NCBI GenBank assembly: GCA_946480055.1
Contig: CAMLID010000009.1
Span: 21,567 to 85,566 of the forward strand
Reading direction: 5' to 3'
Length of the DNA: 64,000 nucleotides
From: an uncultured Lysobacter sp.
GTDB taxonomy: Bacteria; Pseudomonadota; Gammaproteobacteria; Xanthomonadales; Xanthomonadaceae
The position numbers were made by a program, and so were the translations under genes. This document shows positions 30,198 through 38,968 of this stretch, in pieces. Below the pieces are notes generated by a model. That model was not told the origin of the DNA, did not search any database, and worked only from the letters and a program-made list of their open reading frames with translations. Numbering within the stretch: the stretch's first letter is position 1; each line of letters starts with the position of its first letter.

Positions 30198-30362
30198 GAC
30201 GCTAGTGTAACGAGCGCCGACGTTATGGCCCCTAAGCGGGAGGCGCGGTCCGCTGTAGGAAGTCGCCGCGGTCGGCGTCAGAGCCCTGCTATCCGGGCGG
30301 CGTGCGCTGCGGCCGGAGCCGCCGAACAGGGGCGACGATGGCTGGCCGACCCGCGAAACCGC

Positions 30363-30448
30363 CCCTGTGGGAGCGACGTAAGTCGCGATCGACCCGGGAC
30401 CGCTGCAGCGCGGGCGCTCGGATCGCGACTTACGTCGCTCCCACAGGG
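30363..30448. repeat. Inverted REP pair, GCGAC stem variant, perfect 28-bp arms
   Basis: Arms 30363-30390 and 30421-30448 are perfect reverse complements, 30 bp apart. Both arms carry the GCGAC-GTAA-GTCGC stem rather than the usual GCGGC/GCCGC. It sits between dps (3' end) and the recQ promoter side. Confidence 0.92.
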
Positions 30449-30465
30449 AGCAAGGGCCTAAGTGC

Positions 30466-31047
30466 TTACTGCAGCAGCGAGCGCAGCATCCAGGCGTACT
30501 TCTCGTGGGTCTGCAGGCGCTGGGTCAGCAGGTCCTCGGTCGGGGCGTCGTCGGCGTCGTCGGCCTGGTCCAGCACGGCGCGCGCGGTGCGGCACACGGC
30601 TTCGTTGCCGACCACCAGCTGGCGTACCATCTCGCGCCAGTCCGCGGCTTCGGTCAGGCCCGGCTCCTCGGGGATCGAGGTCAGGCGCACGAACTCGGCG
30701 TAGGAACCGGGGGCGTTGAAGCCCAGGGCGCGGATGCGTTCGGCGATATCGTCCAGCGCGGTCCACTGCTCGGTGTACTGGGTCTCGAACATGGTGTGCA
30801 GGGCGTTGAACATCGGCCCGGTCACGTTCCAATGGAAGTTATGGGTCTTCAGGTACAGGGTGTAGCTGTCGGCCAGGAAGCGCGACAGGCCCTCGGCGAT
30901 CTTCTTGCGATCGCCGGTGCCGATCCCGATATCGATCGAAGGCGCCTTGTTGGACGCCGCCGGCGATGCGGCCGGGCTGAGCGAGGCGGTCTTGCCGGTC
31001 TTGCCGGTTTTGCCTTTGCTCGGCTTGCTGGTCTTGGTCTTGGCCAT
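30466..31047 (-). CDS. dps: Dps-family DNA protection/ferritin-like protein
   Basis: A 193-residue protein. A Lys/Thr/Ser/Gly-rich, disordered N-terminal tail of about 45 residues ([17 protein letters not shown]) is followed by the four-helix Dps fold. The dinuclear ferroxidase ligands lie in [13 protein letters not shown] and [14 protein letters not shown]. The tail is a plausible DNA-binding arm, as in other Dps proteins. MAKTK at 31047 has GGGAGC upstream and is preferred over a longer in-frame start. Dps stores iron and compacts DNA in stress; expression control cannot be read with certainty. Confidence 0.93.
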   Translation of the reverse strand: MAKTKTSKPSKGKTGKTGKTASLSPAASPAASNKAPSIDIGIGTGDRKKIAEGLSRFLADSYTLYLKTHNFHWNVTGPMFNALHTMFETQYTEQWTALDDIAERIRALGFNAPGSYAEFVRLTSIPEEPGLTEAADWREMVRQLVVGNEAVCRTARAVLDQADDADDAPTEDLLTQRLQTHEKYAWMLRSLLQ

Positions 31048-31076
31048 GTGTTGCTCCCTTTTCGAGTGTTGCGGCG

Positions 31077-31105
31077 ACAATAGGCGCTGCCGCCCGCGAA
31101 GTGAA
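31077..31105 (-). promoter_or_regulatory. Candidate dps promoter
   Basis: On the minus strand, TTCACT (31105-31100) and TATTGT (31082-31077) are separated by exactly 17 bp. Each matches 4 of 6 consensus positions, about 30 bp upstream of the dps ATG. It overlaps the region upstream of hrpA. Confidence 0.35.
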
Positions 31106-31148
31106 ATATTTTGTTTCTAGCGGAGCGATCCGCAAAAACTATCGAACG

Positions 31149-34100
31149 ATGAAGTCTATAGACGCTCCTGCTAGCAATGCGTTACGCCAGGCCCGGCGCG
31201 CCATCGACGGCGCGCTCAGCCGCGACCGCGGCCGCCTGCACGGCCTATGGTCGCGCTGGAGCGGCAAGCCCGACGACACGGCCGCGCGCGATGCGTTCGC
31301 GCAGGCGCTGGCGACGTCGGTGTCGCAGCGCGAGTCGCGCGCGGCGGCGTTGCCTCAGGCCCCGGTCGAAGCCTCGCTGCCGATCGCGACCGAGGCCGAG
31401 CGCATTGTGGCCTTGATCCGTGAACACCCCGTGGTGGTGATCGCCGGCGAAACCGGCTCGGGTAAGACCACCCAGCTGCCCAAGCTGTGCCTGGCCGCCG
31501 GGCGCGGCGCCGCCGGCATGATCGGCTGCACCCAGCCGCGCCGGATCGCGGCGCGCGCGGTGGCGCGGCGCGTGGCCGAGGAGCTGAATACCCCGCTGGG
31601 CGGCGCGGTCGGCTACCAGGTGCGCTTCAACGAGAACGTGAGCGAGCGCACCGCGATCAAGTTCATGACCGACGGCATCCTGCTGGCGGAGATCCAGTCC
31701 GATCGCTGGCTGTCGGCCTACGACACCATCCTGATCGACGAGGCCCACGAACGCAGCCTCAACATCGACTTCCTGCTCGGCTATCTGAAACAGCTGCTGA
31801 AGAAGCGTCACGACCTCAAGGTCATCGTGACCTCGGCGACCATCGACACCGAGCGCTTCGCCGCGCATTTCGACGGCGCGCCCGTGGTCAGCGTCGAGGG
31901 CCGCGGTTATCCGGTCAACGTGCGCTATCGGCCGCTCGAAGGCGAGGGCGAGTCGGAAAGCGACGGCCGCATGCGCGAGGCGCGCCAGGGCGAGCGCAGC
32001 GTCAACGACGGCATCGTCGCCGCCTGCGACGAGATCACCCGCGAGGATCCGCGCGGCGATGTGCTGATCTTCCTGTCCGGCGAGCGCGAGATCCGCGACG
32101 CCCACCAGTCGCTGGAACGGCGCAAGTACCGCGAGACCGAAGTGCTGCCGCTGTACGCGCGGTTGTCGGTGCGCGACCAGGACCGGGTGTTCAATCCCGG
32201 CCCCAAGCGCCGCATCGTGCTGGCGACCAACGTCGCCGAGACCTCGCTGACCGTGCCGCGCATCCGCTACGTGGTCGATCCGGGACTGGCGCGGGTCAAG
32301 CGCTACAGCCCGCGCGGCAAACTCGACCGGCTGCACATCGAACCGGTGTCGCAGGCCAGCGCCGATCAGCGCAAGGGCCGCTGCGGCCGCATCAGCGAAG
32401 GCACCTGTTACCGGCTCTACAGCGAGGCCGATTTCGAATCGCGGCCGCGCTACACCGATCCGGAGATTCGCCGCGCGGCACTGGCCGGCGTGATCCTGCG
32501 CATGCTGTCGCTGGGGCTGGGAGATATCGAAGGCCGTGTTTCGGCAAAGCCGAAACGCGCATCCGAGTCGGACCAGCATGGTTCGGCTCGGATAATCGAG
32601 GATTTCCCGTTCCTGGAGCCGCCCGACGGCCGCGCGATCGCCGACGGCTGGCAGCAGCTGACCGAACTGGGCGCGGTGGACGAGCAGCGCAAGCTCACCG
32701 CGATCGGCCGCAGCATGGCGCGGTTGCCGGTCGACGTGAAACTGGCGCGCATGCTGGTGGCCGCCAACGACCACGGCTGCCTGCGCGAAATGGTCGCGAT
32801 CGCGGCCTTCCTCGGCATCCAGGACCCACGCGAGCGCCCGGCCGATCAGCGCGCCGCGGCCGACAACGCCCACGCCGAGTTCGCCGATCCGCGCTCGGAA
32901 TTCGTCGGCATCCTCAAGCTGTGGGACGCCTATCAGAGCGCGCACGAGGAGCTGACCCAGTCCAAGCTGCGCGGCTGGTGCGAGAAGCACTTCCTCGGCT
33001 TCCTGCGCATGCGCGAATGGCGCGAGCTGCACCGCCAGCTGAAATTGCTGTGCGAGGAATTGGGCTGGGCGATCAAGACCCTGCCCAGCGAGATCGATGC
33101 CGGCGCCTACGCCACCCTGCACCGCGCGCTGCTGGCCGGCCTGCCGACCCAGATCGGCCTGCGCGGGGACAAAGGCTTCTACGACGGTCCGCGCGGACGC
33201 AAGTTTCAACTGTTCCCCGGCTCGCCGCTGGCCAGGAAACCGCCGCCATGGGTGCTGGCCGCGACCCTGCTCGACACCGAGCGGGTGTGGTCGATGACCA
33301 ATGCCACGATAGAGCCGGATTGGGCGATCCAGGAGCTGCCGCACCTGCTCGCGCGCCGTCATCACGATCCACGCTGGGCGCGTTCGCAGGGTCGGGTGGT
33401 CGGCAGCGAGCAGATCAGTCTGTTCGGCCTGGTGCTGGCGCCGAAGCGGCCGGTGCACTACGGCGCGCTGTACCCGGAAGAAAGCCGCGCGATCTTCGCC
33501 CGCGACGCCCTGGTCACCGGCGAGATCAACACCCGTGCTGCGTTCCTGCCGCGCAACCTCGCCACGCTGGCCAAGGCGCGCGACGAGGAAGCCAAGCAGC
33601 GCCGCGCCGGCCTGGTGGTCGATGAGGACTGGATGGCGCAGTGGTACCTGGACCGGCTGCCGCCGCAGGTGCACAACGTCCAGGCGCTGGACTCGTGGTA
33701 CGCCAAATTGCCGGCCAACGAGAAGGTCGCGCTGGAATGGTCCAACGCCGATCTGATGGTCGGCGGTGAAAGCGAGGCCGCGCGTTTCCCGCCCTATCTG
33801 CAATTGGGCAACGCGCGCTTGGCAGTGCGTTACCGCTTCGAGCCCGGCGCGATCGACGACGGCATGACCCTGGCCGTGCCGCTGCACCTGCTCAACGCGC
33901 TGGATCCGGCGCAGCTGTCGTGGCTGGCGCCGGGTTTCGTCGCCGACAAGGCCACCGCGCTGATCAAGTCGCTGCCCAAGACTTTGCGCCGCAATTTCGT
34001 TCCGGCGCCGGATTTCGCCAAAGCGTTCCAGGAAGCGCATGCCAAGCCCGAGGCCGACGATCTGGTCGGCGTGCTTGCGCGCTTCCTGCGCAAGCTGACC

Positions 34101-35195
34101 GGCGTGGAGGTCGCGGCGACCGATTTCGATGCGGCATCGATCGAGCCGCATCTGCGCATGAACCTGCGCCTGCTCGATGTCGGAGAAGACAAGGGCGGCC
34201 GCAAGGCCGAGCCGGCGGTGCTGGCCGAGTCGCGCGACCTCGAACACCTGCGCGCGCGCTACGGCGAGCTCGCCGCGCGCGCGTTCGCGGCCCGCGCCGC
34301 CGACGGTCTGGGCCAGCGCGGCCTGACCGCGTTCCCCGAGCAACCGATTCCGACCTCGGTGCCCGGCGCCGCCGGCGTGCCGGCGTTCCCGGCCCTGCAC
34401 GACGACGGCGACACGGTGTCGCTGCGCGTGCACGCCGAGCGCGAGGCCGCGCTGCGCGCGCATCCGGGCGGCGTGCGCCGGCTGCTGGCGATCGCGCTGG
34501 CGGACAAGCTCAAACAGGCGCGCAAGCAGCTGCCGGTGTCGCCCAAGACCGGGCTGCTGTACGCGGCGATCGAATCGGCCGCGCCGCGCCCCGACGGACC
34601 GCGCGACAGCGACCGCTTGCGCGACGATCTGGTCGGCGGCGCGCTGCGCTCGCTGCTGGGCGACGACGACGCCTTGCAGCAGGTGCGTGATGCGGCCGCG
34701 TTCGAAGCGCGGCGCGAAGAGGCCGCGCGCAAGTTGTTCCCGGAGGCGATGGAACGTCTGCGCCAGGCCGAAACCATCCTGGCCGCGGTCGCCGAGGCGC
34801 GCGCCAAGCTGGAATCGCCGCTGATGGGCTGGGCCAGCGGCAACCTCGACGACATGCGCGCACAACTGGCGACGTTGACCCCGCCGGGTTTCCTGCGCGA
34901 GGTGCCGGCCGAGGCCTTGCGCGAGTACCCGCGCTACCTCAAGGCGCTGGCCCTGCGCGGGGAACGCGCGTTGCGCGACCCGGTGCGCGATCAGGCGCGG
35001 ATGCTCGAACTCAAACCGTTCGCGGACGCGCTCGCCGCCGCGACCGCTACCGGCGACGCGGCAGCGCCGGGTTGGCAAGCCCTGCGCTGGGATCTGGAAG
35101 AACTGCGCGTGTCGTTGTTCGCGCAGGAACTGGGCGTGCGCGGCGGGGTGTCGCCGAAGAAGTTGGCCAATAGGTTGGCGCAGTTGCGGAGCTAG
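31149..35195 (+). CDS. hrpA: ATP-dependent RNA helicase HrpA
   Basis: A 1348-residue DEAH-box RNA helicase. Motif I is GETGSGKTTQLPK (about residue 100), followed by TQPRRIAARAVARR (Ia), DEAHERSLNIDFLLG (II), VTSATID (III), FLSGERE, ATNVAETSLTVP (V) and QRKGRCGR (VI). Winged-helix, ratchet and OB-like regions follow, and the long C-terminal DUF3418 part (SPKTGLLYAAIES, DDLVGGALRSLL) is specific to HrpA. E. coli HrpA (1300 residues) rescues stalled or colliding ribosomes. ATG 31149 is chosen; GTG 31101 is in frame but runs into the dps promoter region. Confidence 0.95.
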   Translation: MKSIDAPASNALRQARRAIDGALSRDRGRLHGLWSRWSGKPDDTAARDAFAQALATSVSQRESRAAALPQAPVEASLPIATEAERIVALIREHPVVVIAGETGSGKTTQLPKLCLAAGRGAAGMIGCTQPRRIAARAVARRVAEELNTPLGGAVGYQVRFNENVSERTAIKFMTDGILLAEIQSDRWLSAYDTILIDEAHERSLNIDFLLGYLKQLLKKRHDLKVIVTSATIDTERFAAHFDGAPVVSVEGRGYPVNVRYRPLEGEGESESDGRMREARQGERSVNDGIVAACDEITREDPRGDVLIFLSGEREIRDAHQSLERRKYRETEVLPLYARLSVRDQDRVFNPGPKRRIVLATNVAETSLTVPRIRYVVDPGLARVKRYSPRGKLDRLHIEPVSQASADQRKGRCGRISEGTCYRLYSEADFESRPRYTDPEIRRAALAGVILRMLSLGLGDIEGRVSAKPKRASESDQHGSARIIEDFPFLEPPDGRAIADGWQQLTELGAVDEQRKLTAIGRSMARLPVDVKLARMLVAANDHGCLREMVAIAAFLGIQDPRERPADQRAAADNAHAEFADPRSEFVGILKLWDAYQSAHEELTQSKLRGWCEKHFLGFLRMREWRELHRQLKLLCEELGWAIKTLPSEIDAGAYATLHRALLAGLPTQIGLRGDKGFYDGPRGRKFQLFPGSPLARKPPPWVLAATLLDTERVWSMTNATIEPDWAIQELPHLLARRHHDPRWARSQGRVVGSEQISLFGLVLAPKRPVHYGALYPEESRAIFARDALVTGEINTRAAFLPRNLATLAKARDEEAKQRRAGLVVDEDWMAQWYLDRLPPQVHNVQALDSWYAKLPANEKVALEWSNADLMVGGESEAARFPPYLQLGNARLAVRYRFEPGAIDDGMTLAVPLHLLNALDPAQLSWLAPGFVADKATALIKSLPKTLRRNFVPAPDFAKAFQEAHAKPEADDLVGVLARFLRKLTGVEVAATDFDAASIEPHLRMNLRLLDVGEDKGGRKAEPAVLAESRDLEHLRARYGELAARAFAARAADGLGQRGLTAFPEQPIPTSVPGAAGVPAFPALHDDGDTVSLRVHAEREAALRAHPGGVRRLLAIALADKLKQARKQLPVSPKTGLLYAAIESAAPRPDGPRDSDRLRDDLVGGALRSLLGDDDALQQVRDAAAFEARREEAARKLFPEAMERLRQAETILAAVAEARAKLESPLMGWASGNLDDMRAQLATLTPPGFLREVPAEALREYPRYLKALALRGERALRDPVRDQARMLELKPFADALAAATATGDAAAPGWQALRWDLEELRVSLFAQELGVRGGVSPKKLANRLAQLRS

Positions 35196-35251
35196 GGCCC
35201 GCGGCAGTGACGCAATAGCGAAGCCACGCGCTGCGCGCGTGGGCCGAAACG

Positions 35252-35761
35252 TCACTTGATCCGCTGCACCCGCGCCTTGGGCAGGTCCTCATCGACCTGC
35301 AGGAACCAGCGCCCGCTGACGCCCGGCACCACCACGATCGGCGGCGCCTGCATCGGCTTGTGCAGCTTCAGGCTGCCCTTGAGCACGCGCCACTGCTGGC
35401 CGTTCTCCAGCGCGAACACGGTCCCCGGCGCCCATTCGGCGACATCGCCGACCAGGCGGCTGCGGATCGGACCGTCGCTGGCGCCTTCCAGCAGTCCGGC
35501 GTCGTCGCGGCTCGGCACCATCGCGGTGGTTGCTGCGGCCACCGGAACCTGCGGCGCGGCCGCGGCCTCGCGTTCGCCGTCCTCGCGCAGCAGGCGGTTG
35601 AGCAGGGCCAGTTGCGCCGAGCTCAGCGTATCCAGGCCGGTCTCGCGCAGCTGCTCGGGCGTCAAGCGGTACTCGACTTCGCGGTAGGGCGTCTGCGCGT
35701 CGGTCAGGCAGGGCAGCAGGGCGAGCGCGAGCAGCAGGGCGGTGCGGTGGAATCGATGCAT
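35252..35761 (-). CDS. Secreted hypothetical protein, paralogue 1
   Basis: A 169-residue protein with signal peptide (FHRTALLLALALLPCLTDA). Mature part: YRLTPEQLRETGLDTLSSAQLALLNRLLRE (helical), an Ala-rich linker, SRLVGDVAEWAPGTVFALENGQQWRVL (beta) and a C-terminal VSGRWFLQVDEDLPKARVQRIK. The same layout is found in the next gene on the same strand (36159-36653): TPEQ..GLD.L, then GQ.W, then KVQR.K at the end. Family unknown to me. The paralogy is visible; function is not. Confidence 0.72.
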   Translation of the reverse strand: MHRFHRTALLLALALLPCLTDAQTPYREVEYRLTPEQLRETGLDTLSSAQLALLNRLLREDGEREAAAAPQVPVAAATTAMVPSRDDAGLLEGASDGPIRSRLVGDVAEWAPGTVFALENGQQWRVLKGSLKLHKPMQAPPIVVVPGVSGRWFLQVDEDLPKARVQRIK

Positions 35762-36158
35762 GGGGATGCCTGGCGACGGGATCGGACGGGGGCGCCGACA
35801 CCGGATTCCGGCACGGATCGCAGGCGGCGCTCGTTAGTTCGCTCAGAATATTGCGGAGATATGACGGTTTCTTGACGCCGCCAGCGCGGCGCAGAACGTC
35901 GCAGCGCCGTGCACGGCAACCGTTGATCGCAATACCCCGTTCCCGTGTTCCCGCGCGCCAGGCCCGTGCTGCGCACCAGGTTCCCTCGCTGCGAAGGGGA
36001 GCCGCGCGCTGACGAACCGTGGGTTCGTGCGCGGCCGAACGCCAGCAGGGCACGCCTGCTGGCCGGACGGGCTGGGGAGAACGCGTTCGCGCATCCCCGC
36101 CTGTACGGGGACGGCGTTCCAAGACGACCGCGTCCGTGCGTGGACGCGGCCTGGATAC
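35762..36158. other. Structured noncoding spacer between paralogues
   Basis: No supported gene in about 400 bp. Four stems are seen: 36012-36018 with 36022-36028 (7 bp), 36041-36049 with 36055-36063 (9 bp), 36095-36099 with 36106-36110 (5 bp), and 36128-36135 with 36142-36149 (8 bp). The last could end the upstream minus-strand gene. Base composition is as the surroundings. Confidence 0.55.
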
Positions 36159-36653
36159 TTACTTGGTGCGCTGCACCTTGGCGCGGGCGTTGTAGCCCTG
36201 CACCGACAGATACCAGACATTGCCGATCAGGCCCGGGTTGATCTTCACTTCCGGGTTGCTGAGCTTGACGCCCGCCAGCGAGGCGTCGTCGGACTGCTGC
36301 CAGACTTGGCCGTTGTCGAGCACGTACTGACGGCCGCGACCGAAGCCGCGGAACTCGCCGCTGATGCGCGAAACGATCGGGTCGCTGGAGCCGCCGAAGT
36401 TGAAGAAACCGCGATGCTCGGTTTCGATCAGCTCCTTGGTGCTTTTGGCGGCCTTGGCGCTCTCGTCGCCGATCTTGCGGTTGAGCCAGTCGTTGAGACG
36501 GCCCAGCTCCGCCGCGTCGAGCTTGTCCAGGCCGGCGGCCTTGAACTGTTCGGGCGTCATCTGCTGTTCGATCGGCGGCTGCGACTGCGCGAACACCGTC
36601 AGTGGAGCCAGCGCGAGCAGGGTAGCGACGATCAGCGGGCGGGTGCGGAGCAT
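36159..36653 (-). CDS. Secreted hypothetical protein, paralogue 2
   Basis: A 164-residue protein with signal peptide (LRTRPLIVATLLALAPLTVFAQ). The mature N-terminus QQMTPEQFKAAGLDKLDAAELGRLNDWLNRK aligns with the first helix of the neighbouring paralogue. RISGEFRGFGRGRQYVLDNGQVWQQSD is the shared beta segment, and GNVWYLSVQGYNARAKVQRTK the shared end. It lacks the Ala-rich linker and has instead FFNFGGSSDPIV. Probably periplasmic or outer-surface. Divergent from relA. Confidence 0.74.
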   Translation of the reverse strand: MLRTRPLIVATLLALAPLTVFAQSQPPIEQQMTPEQFKAAGLDKLDAAELGRLNDWLNRKIGDESAKAAKSTKELIETEHRGFFNFGGSSDPIVSRISGEFRGFGRGRQYVLDNGQVWQQSDDASLAGVKLSNPEVKINPGLIGNVWYLSVQGYNARAKVQRTK

Positions 36654-36729
36654 GTGCTGTTCCTCGGGTCGGTTGGCCGCTAGTGTAGACGCTCCCCCAT
36701 AGCGCTTCGATCCCGATACGCAATCCGCG

Positions 36730-38913
36730 ATGAACGCATCGCCCGCCACCCCCGCTCCGGTCCAGACCGCGCTCGCGCACGCTTCGGCGGCGGCGATCGC
36801 CGGTCCGTTGCGACAGCGCCTGGACGAGGCCGCGGCCGACCCGGCCGCCGCGCGCGACGCCCTGGACGCGCCGCCGGTGGTCGCGGCCACCCTGGACGCG
36901 CTGGGCTTGCTCGGCGCCGACGGCGACACCGTCGCGGCCGCGTTGCTGCACGCCTATCCCGGCCTGGCGGCGGCGCTGGGCCCGGTCCTGGACAAGCAGT
37001 TCCCCGCGGTCGCGGCCTTGCTCGACGGTCAGCGCGCCGCGGCTCAGGTCTGGACCCTGCATGCCGAGCACGGTACGCGCTCCGGCCACGAAGGCTTGCG
37101 CCGGTTGCTGCTGGCGATCGTGCGCGATCTGCGGGTGGTGCCGATCCTGCTCGCGCGCCAGCTCGCGCGCATGCGCAACGCTGAGGCGCTGGCGCCGGAC
37201 GCGCGCCGCGAACTGGCCGCGCTGACCCGCGACATCCACGCGCCGCTCGCCAACCGGCTCGGCATCTGGCAGCTGAAGTGGGAGCTGGAGGACCTGGCGT
37301 TCCGTTACCTGGAACCGCAGACCTATCAGAAGATCGCGCGCCTGCTCGACGAGAAGCGCGGCGACCGCGAGCGTTACATCGAACAGGTCAAGCGCACCTT
37401 GCGCGGCGCCTTGGCCGCCGCCGGGCTGCAGGGCGCCGAAGTCGCCGGCCGGCCCAAGCACATCTACAGCATCTGGAAGAAGATGCAGCGCAAGGACGTG
37501 CCGATCGGCGAGCTCTACGACCTGCGCGCGGTGCGGGTCATGGTCGAGGACCTGGCCGCGTGCTACGCCGCGCTGGGCGTGGTCCACGCCCAGTGGACGC
37601 CGATCCCGAGCGAGTTCGACGACTACATCGCGCGGCCCAAGCGCAACGATTACCGCTCGCTGCACACCGCCGTGGTCGGGCCGGAAGGCAAGACCCTGGA
37701 AGTGCAGATCCGCACTTACGAGATGCACAGCCAGGCCGAACTGGGCGTGGCCGCGCATTGGAAGTACAAGGAAGCCGGCAGCCAGGCCGCCGATGCCTCG
37801 TTCGACCGCAAGATCGCCTGGATGCGCAAGCTGCTCGACGCCCACGGCGAGGGCGGCCGCGACGGCGGCGACGCGACCCTGGCCGGCGAGCTCGACACCG
37901 AGCTGGTCGAGGACCGGGTCTACGTGCTCACGCCCAAGGGCGAGGTGATCGACCTGCCGACCGGGGCGACGCCGCTGGACTTCGCCTACCACGTCCACAC
38001 CGAAGTCGGGCACCGCTGCCGCGGCGCCAAGATCGACGGCCGCATCGTGCCCCTGGACCACAAGCTGCGCAGCGGCGACCGGGTCGAGATCCTCACCGCC
38101 AAGACCGGCGAACCGCGCCGCGACTGGCTGGTCGCGGCCAACGGCTTCCTCGCCAGCGGGCGTTCGCGCGACAAGGTCCGGGCCTGGTTCCACAAGCTCG
38201 ACCGCGCCCGCAACGAACAGGCCGGGCGCGAGCTGCTGGACAAGGAACTGCGCCGGCTCGGTCTGCTCGGCGCCGATCTGGCGCCGGCGCGCGAGCGCTT
38301 CAATCTGGCCAACGACGGCGACCTGCACGTGCAGGTCGCGCTCGGCGATCTCGGCCCGCACCAGGTCGGGCGCGCCCTGCTCGAACACGAACGCGCCGCG
38401 GCCGCGCCGCCGCCGCCCACGACCGGCACCACCACCCTGGCGCCGGTGCCGCGGCGGCGCCCGAGCAAGAGCACCGACTTCACCGTCGAGGGCGTCGGCA
38501 ACCTGCTGGTGCAGCTGGCGCGCTGCTGCCAGCCGCTGCCGGGCGAGCCCATCGTCGGCTATCTCACCCGCGGCCGCGGCGTCAGCGTGCACCGTCCCGG
38601 CTGCGCGGCGTTCGAACGGCTCGCCGCGACCCAGCCGCAGCGTGTATTGCCGGTGGAATGGGGGCGCAAGGGCAGTGGCTACGAAACCGATATCGAAGTG
38701 CTGGCGCTGGACCGCAAGTGGCTGCTCAAGGAAGTCACCAACCTGATCGCCCAGGGCAATGCCCACGTGGTCAGCATCCGCAGCGACGTCGAGCGCGGCG
38801 GTGCGCGCGTGCGCCTGCGCCTGCGCTTGCGCGTGGCCGACTACGGCCAGTTGTCGACCCTGCTCGGCAAGCTGTCCTCGCTGCCCGGCGTGGAGCAGGC
38901 GCAACGTTGCTGA
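36730..38913 (+). CDS. relA: (p)ppGpp synthetase RelA
   Basis: A 727-residue long RSH protein making (p)ppGpp in response to uncharged tRNA on ribosomes. The N-terminal hydrolase-like domain is recognisable by position but lacks the HDxxED metal motif of active hydrolases. The synthetase domain includes RPKHIYSIWKKMQRK, ELYDLRAVRVMVED and EFDDYIARPK (the ExDD signature of monofunctional RelA, about residue 295). TGS (VYVLTPKGEVIDLPTGATPLDFAYHVHTEVG), zinc-finger CC (RCCQPLPGEPIVGYLTRGRGVSVHRPGC) and ACT domains follow. Confidence 0.96.
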   Translation: MNASPATPAPVQTALAHASAAAIAGPLRQRLDEAAADPAAARDALDAPPVVAATLDALGLLGADGDTVAAALLHAYPGLAAALGPVLDKQFPAVAALLDGQRAAAQVWTLHAEHGTRSGHEGLRRLLLAIVRDLRVVPILLARQLARMRNAEALAPDARRELAALTRDIHAPLANRLGIWQLKWELEDLAFRYLEPQTYQKIARLLDEKRGDRERYIEQVKRTLRGALAAAGLQGAEVAGRPKHIYSIWKKMQRKDVPIGELYDLRAVRVMVEDLAACYAALGVVHAQWTPIPSEFDDYIARPKRNDYRSLHTAVVGPEGKTLEVQIRTYEMHSQAELGVAAHWKYKEAGSQAADASFDRKIAWMRKLLDAHGEGGRDGGDATLAGELDTELVEDRVYVLTPKGEVIDLPTGATPLDFAYHVHTEVGHRCRGAKIDGRIVPLDHKLRSGDRVEILTAKTGEPRRDWLVAANGFLASGRSRDKVRAWFHKLDRARNEQAGRELLDKELRRLGLLGADLAPARERFNLANDGDLHVQVALGDLGPHQVGRALLEHERAAAAPPPPTTGTTTLAPVPRRRPSKSTDFTVEGVGNLLVQLARCCQPLPGEPIVGYLTRGRGVSVHRPGCAAFERLAATQPQRVLPVEWGRKGSGYETDIEVLALDRKWLLKEVTNLIAQGNAHVVSIRSDVERGGARVRLRLRLRVADYGQLSTLLGKLSSLPGVEQAQRC

Positions 38914-38968
38914 AACCGCGATCCGCGCCGTCACTCTGGTGAGGTGCTTACGGGGCTATGCTTCGGCG

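Noticed and set aside
31245..35255. Minus-strand open frame of 1336 codons opposite hrpA
   Set aside because: Antisense of the helicase; compositional Arg/Gly/Ala/Gln bias and no recognisable motif.
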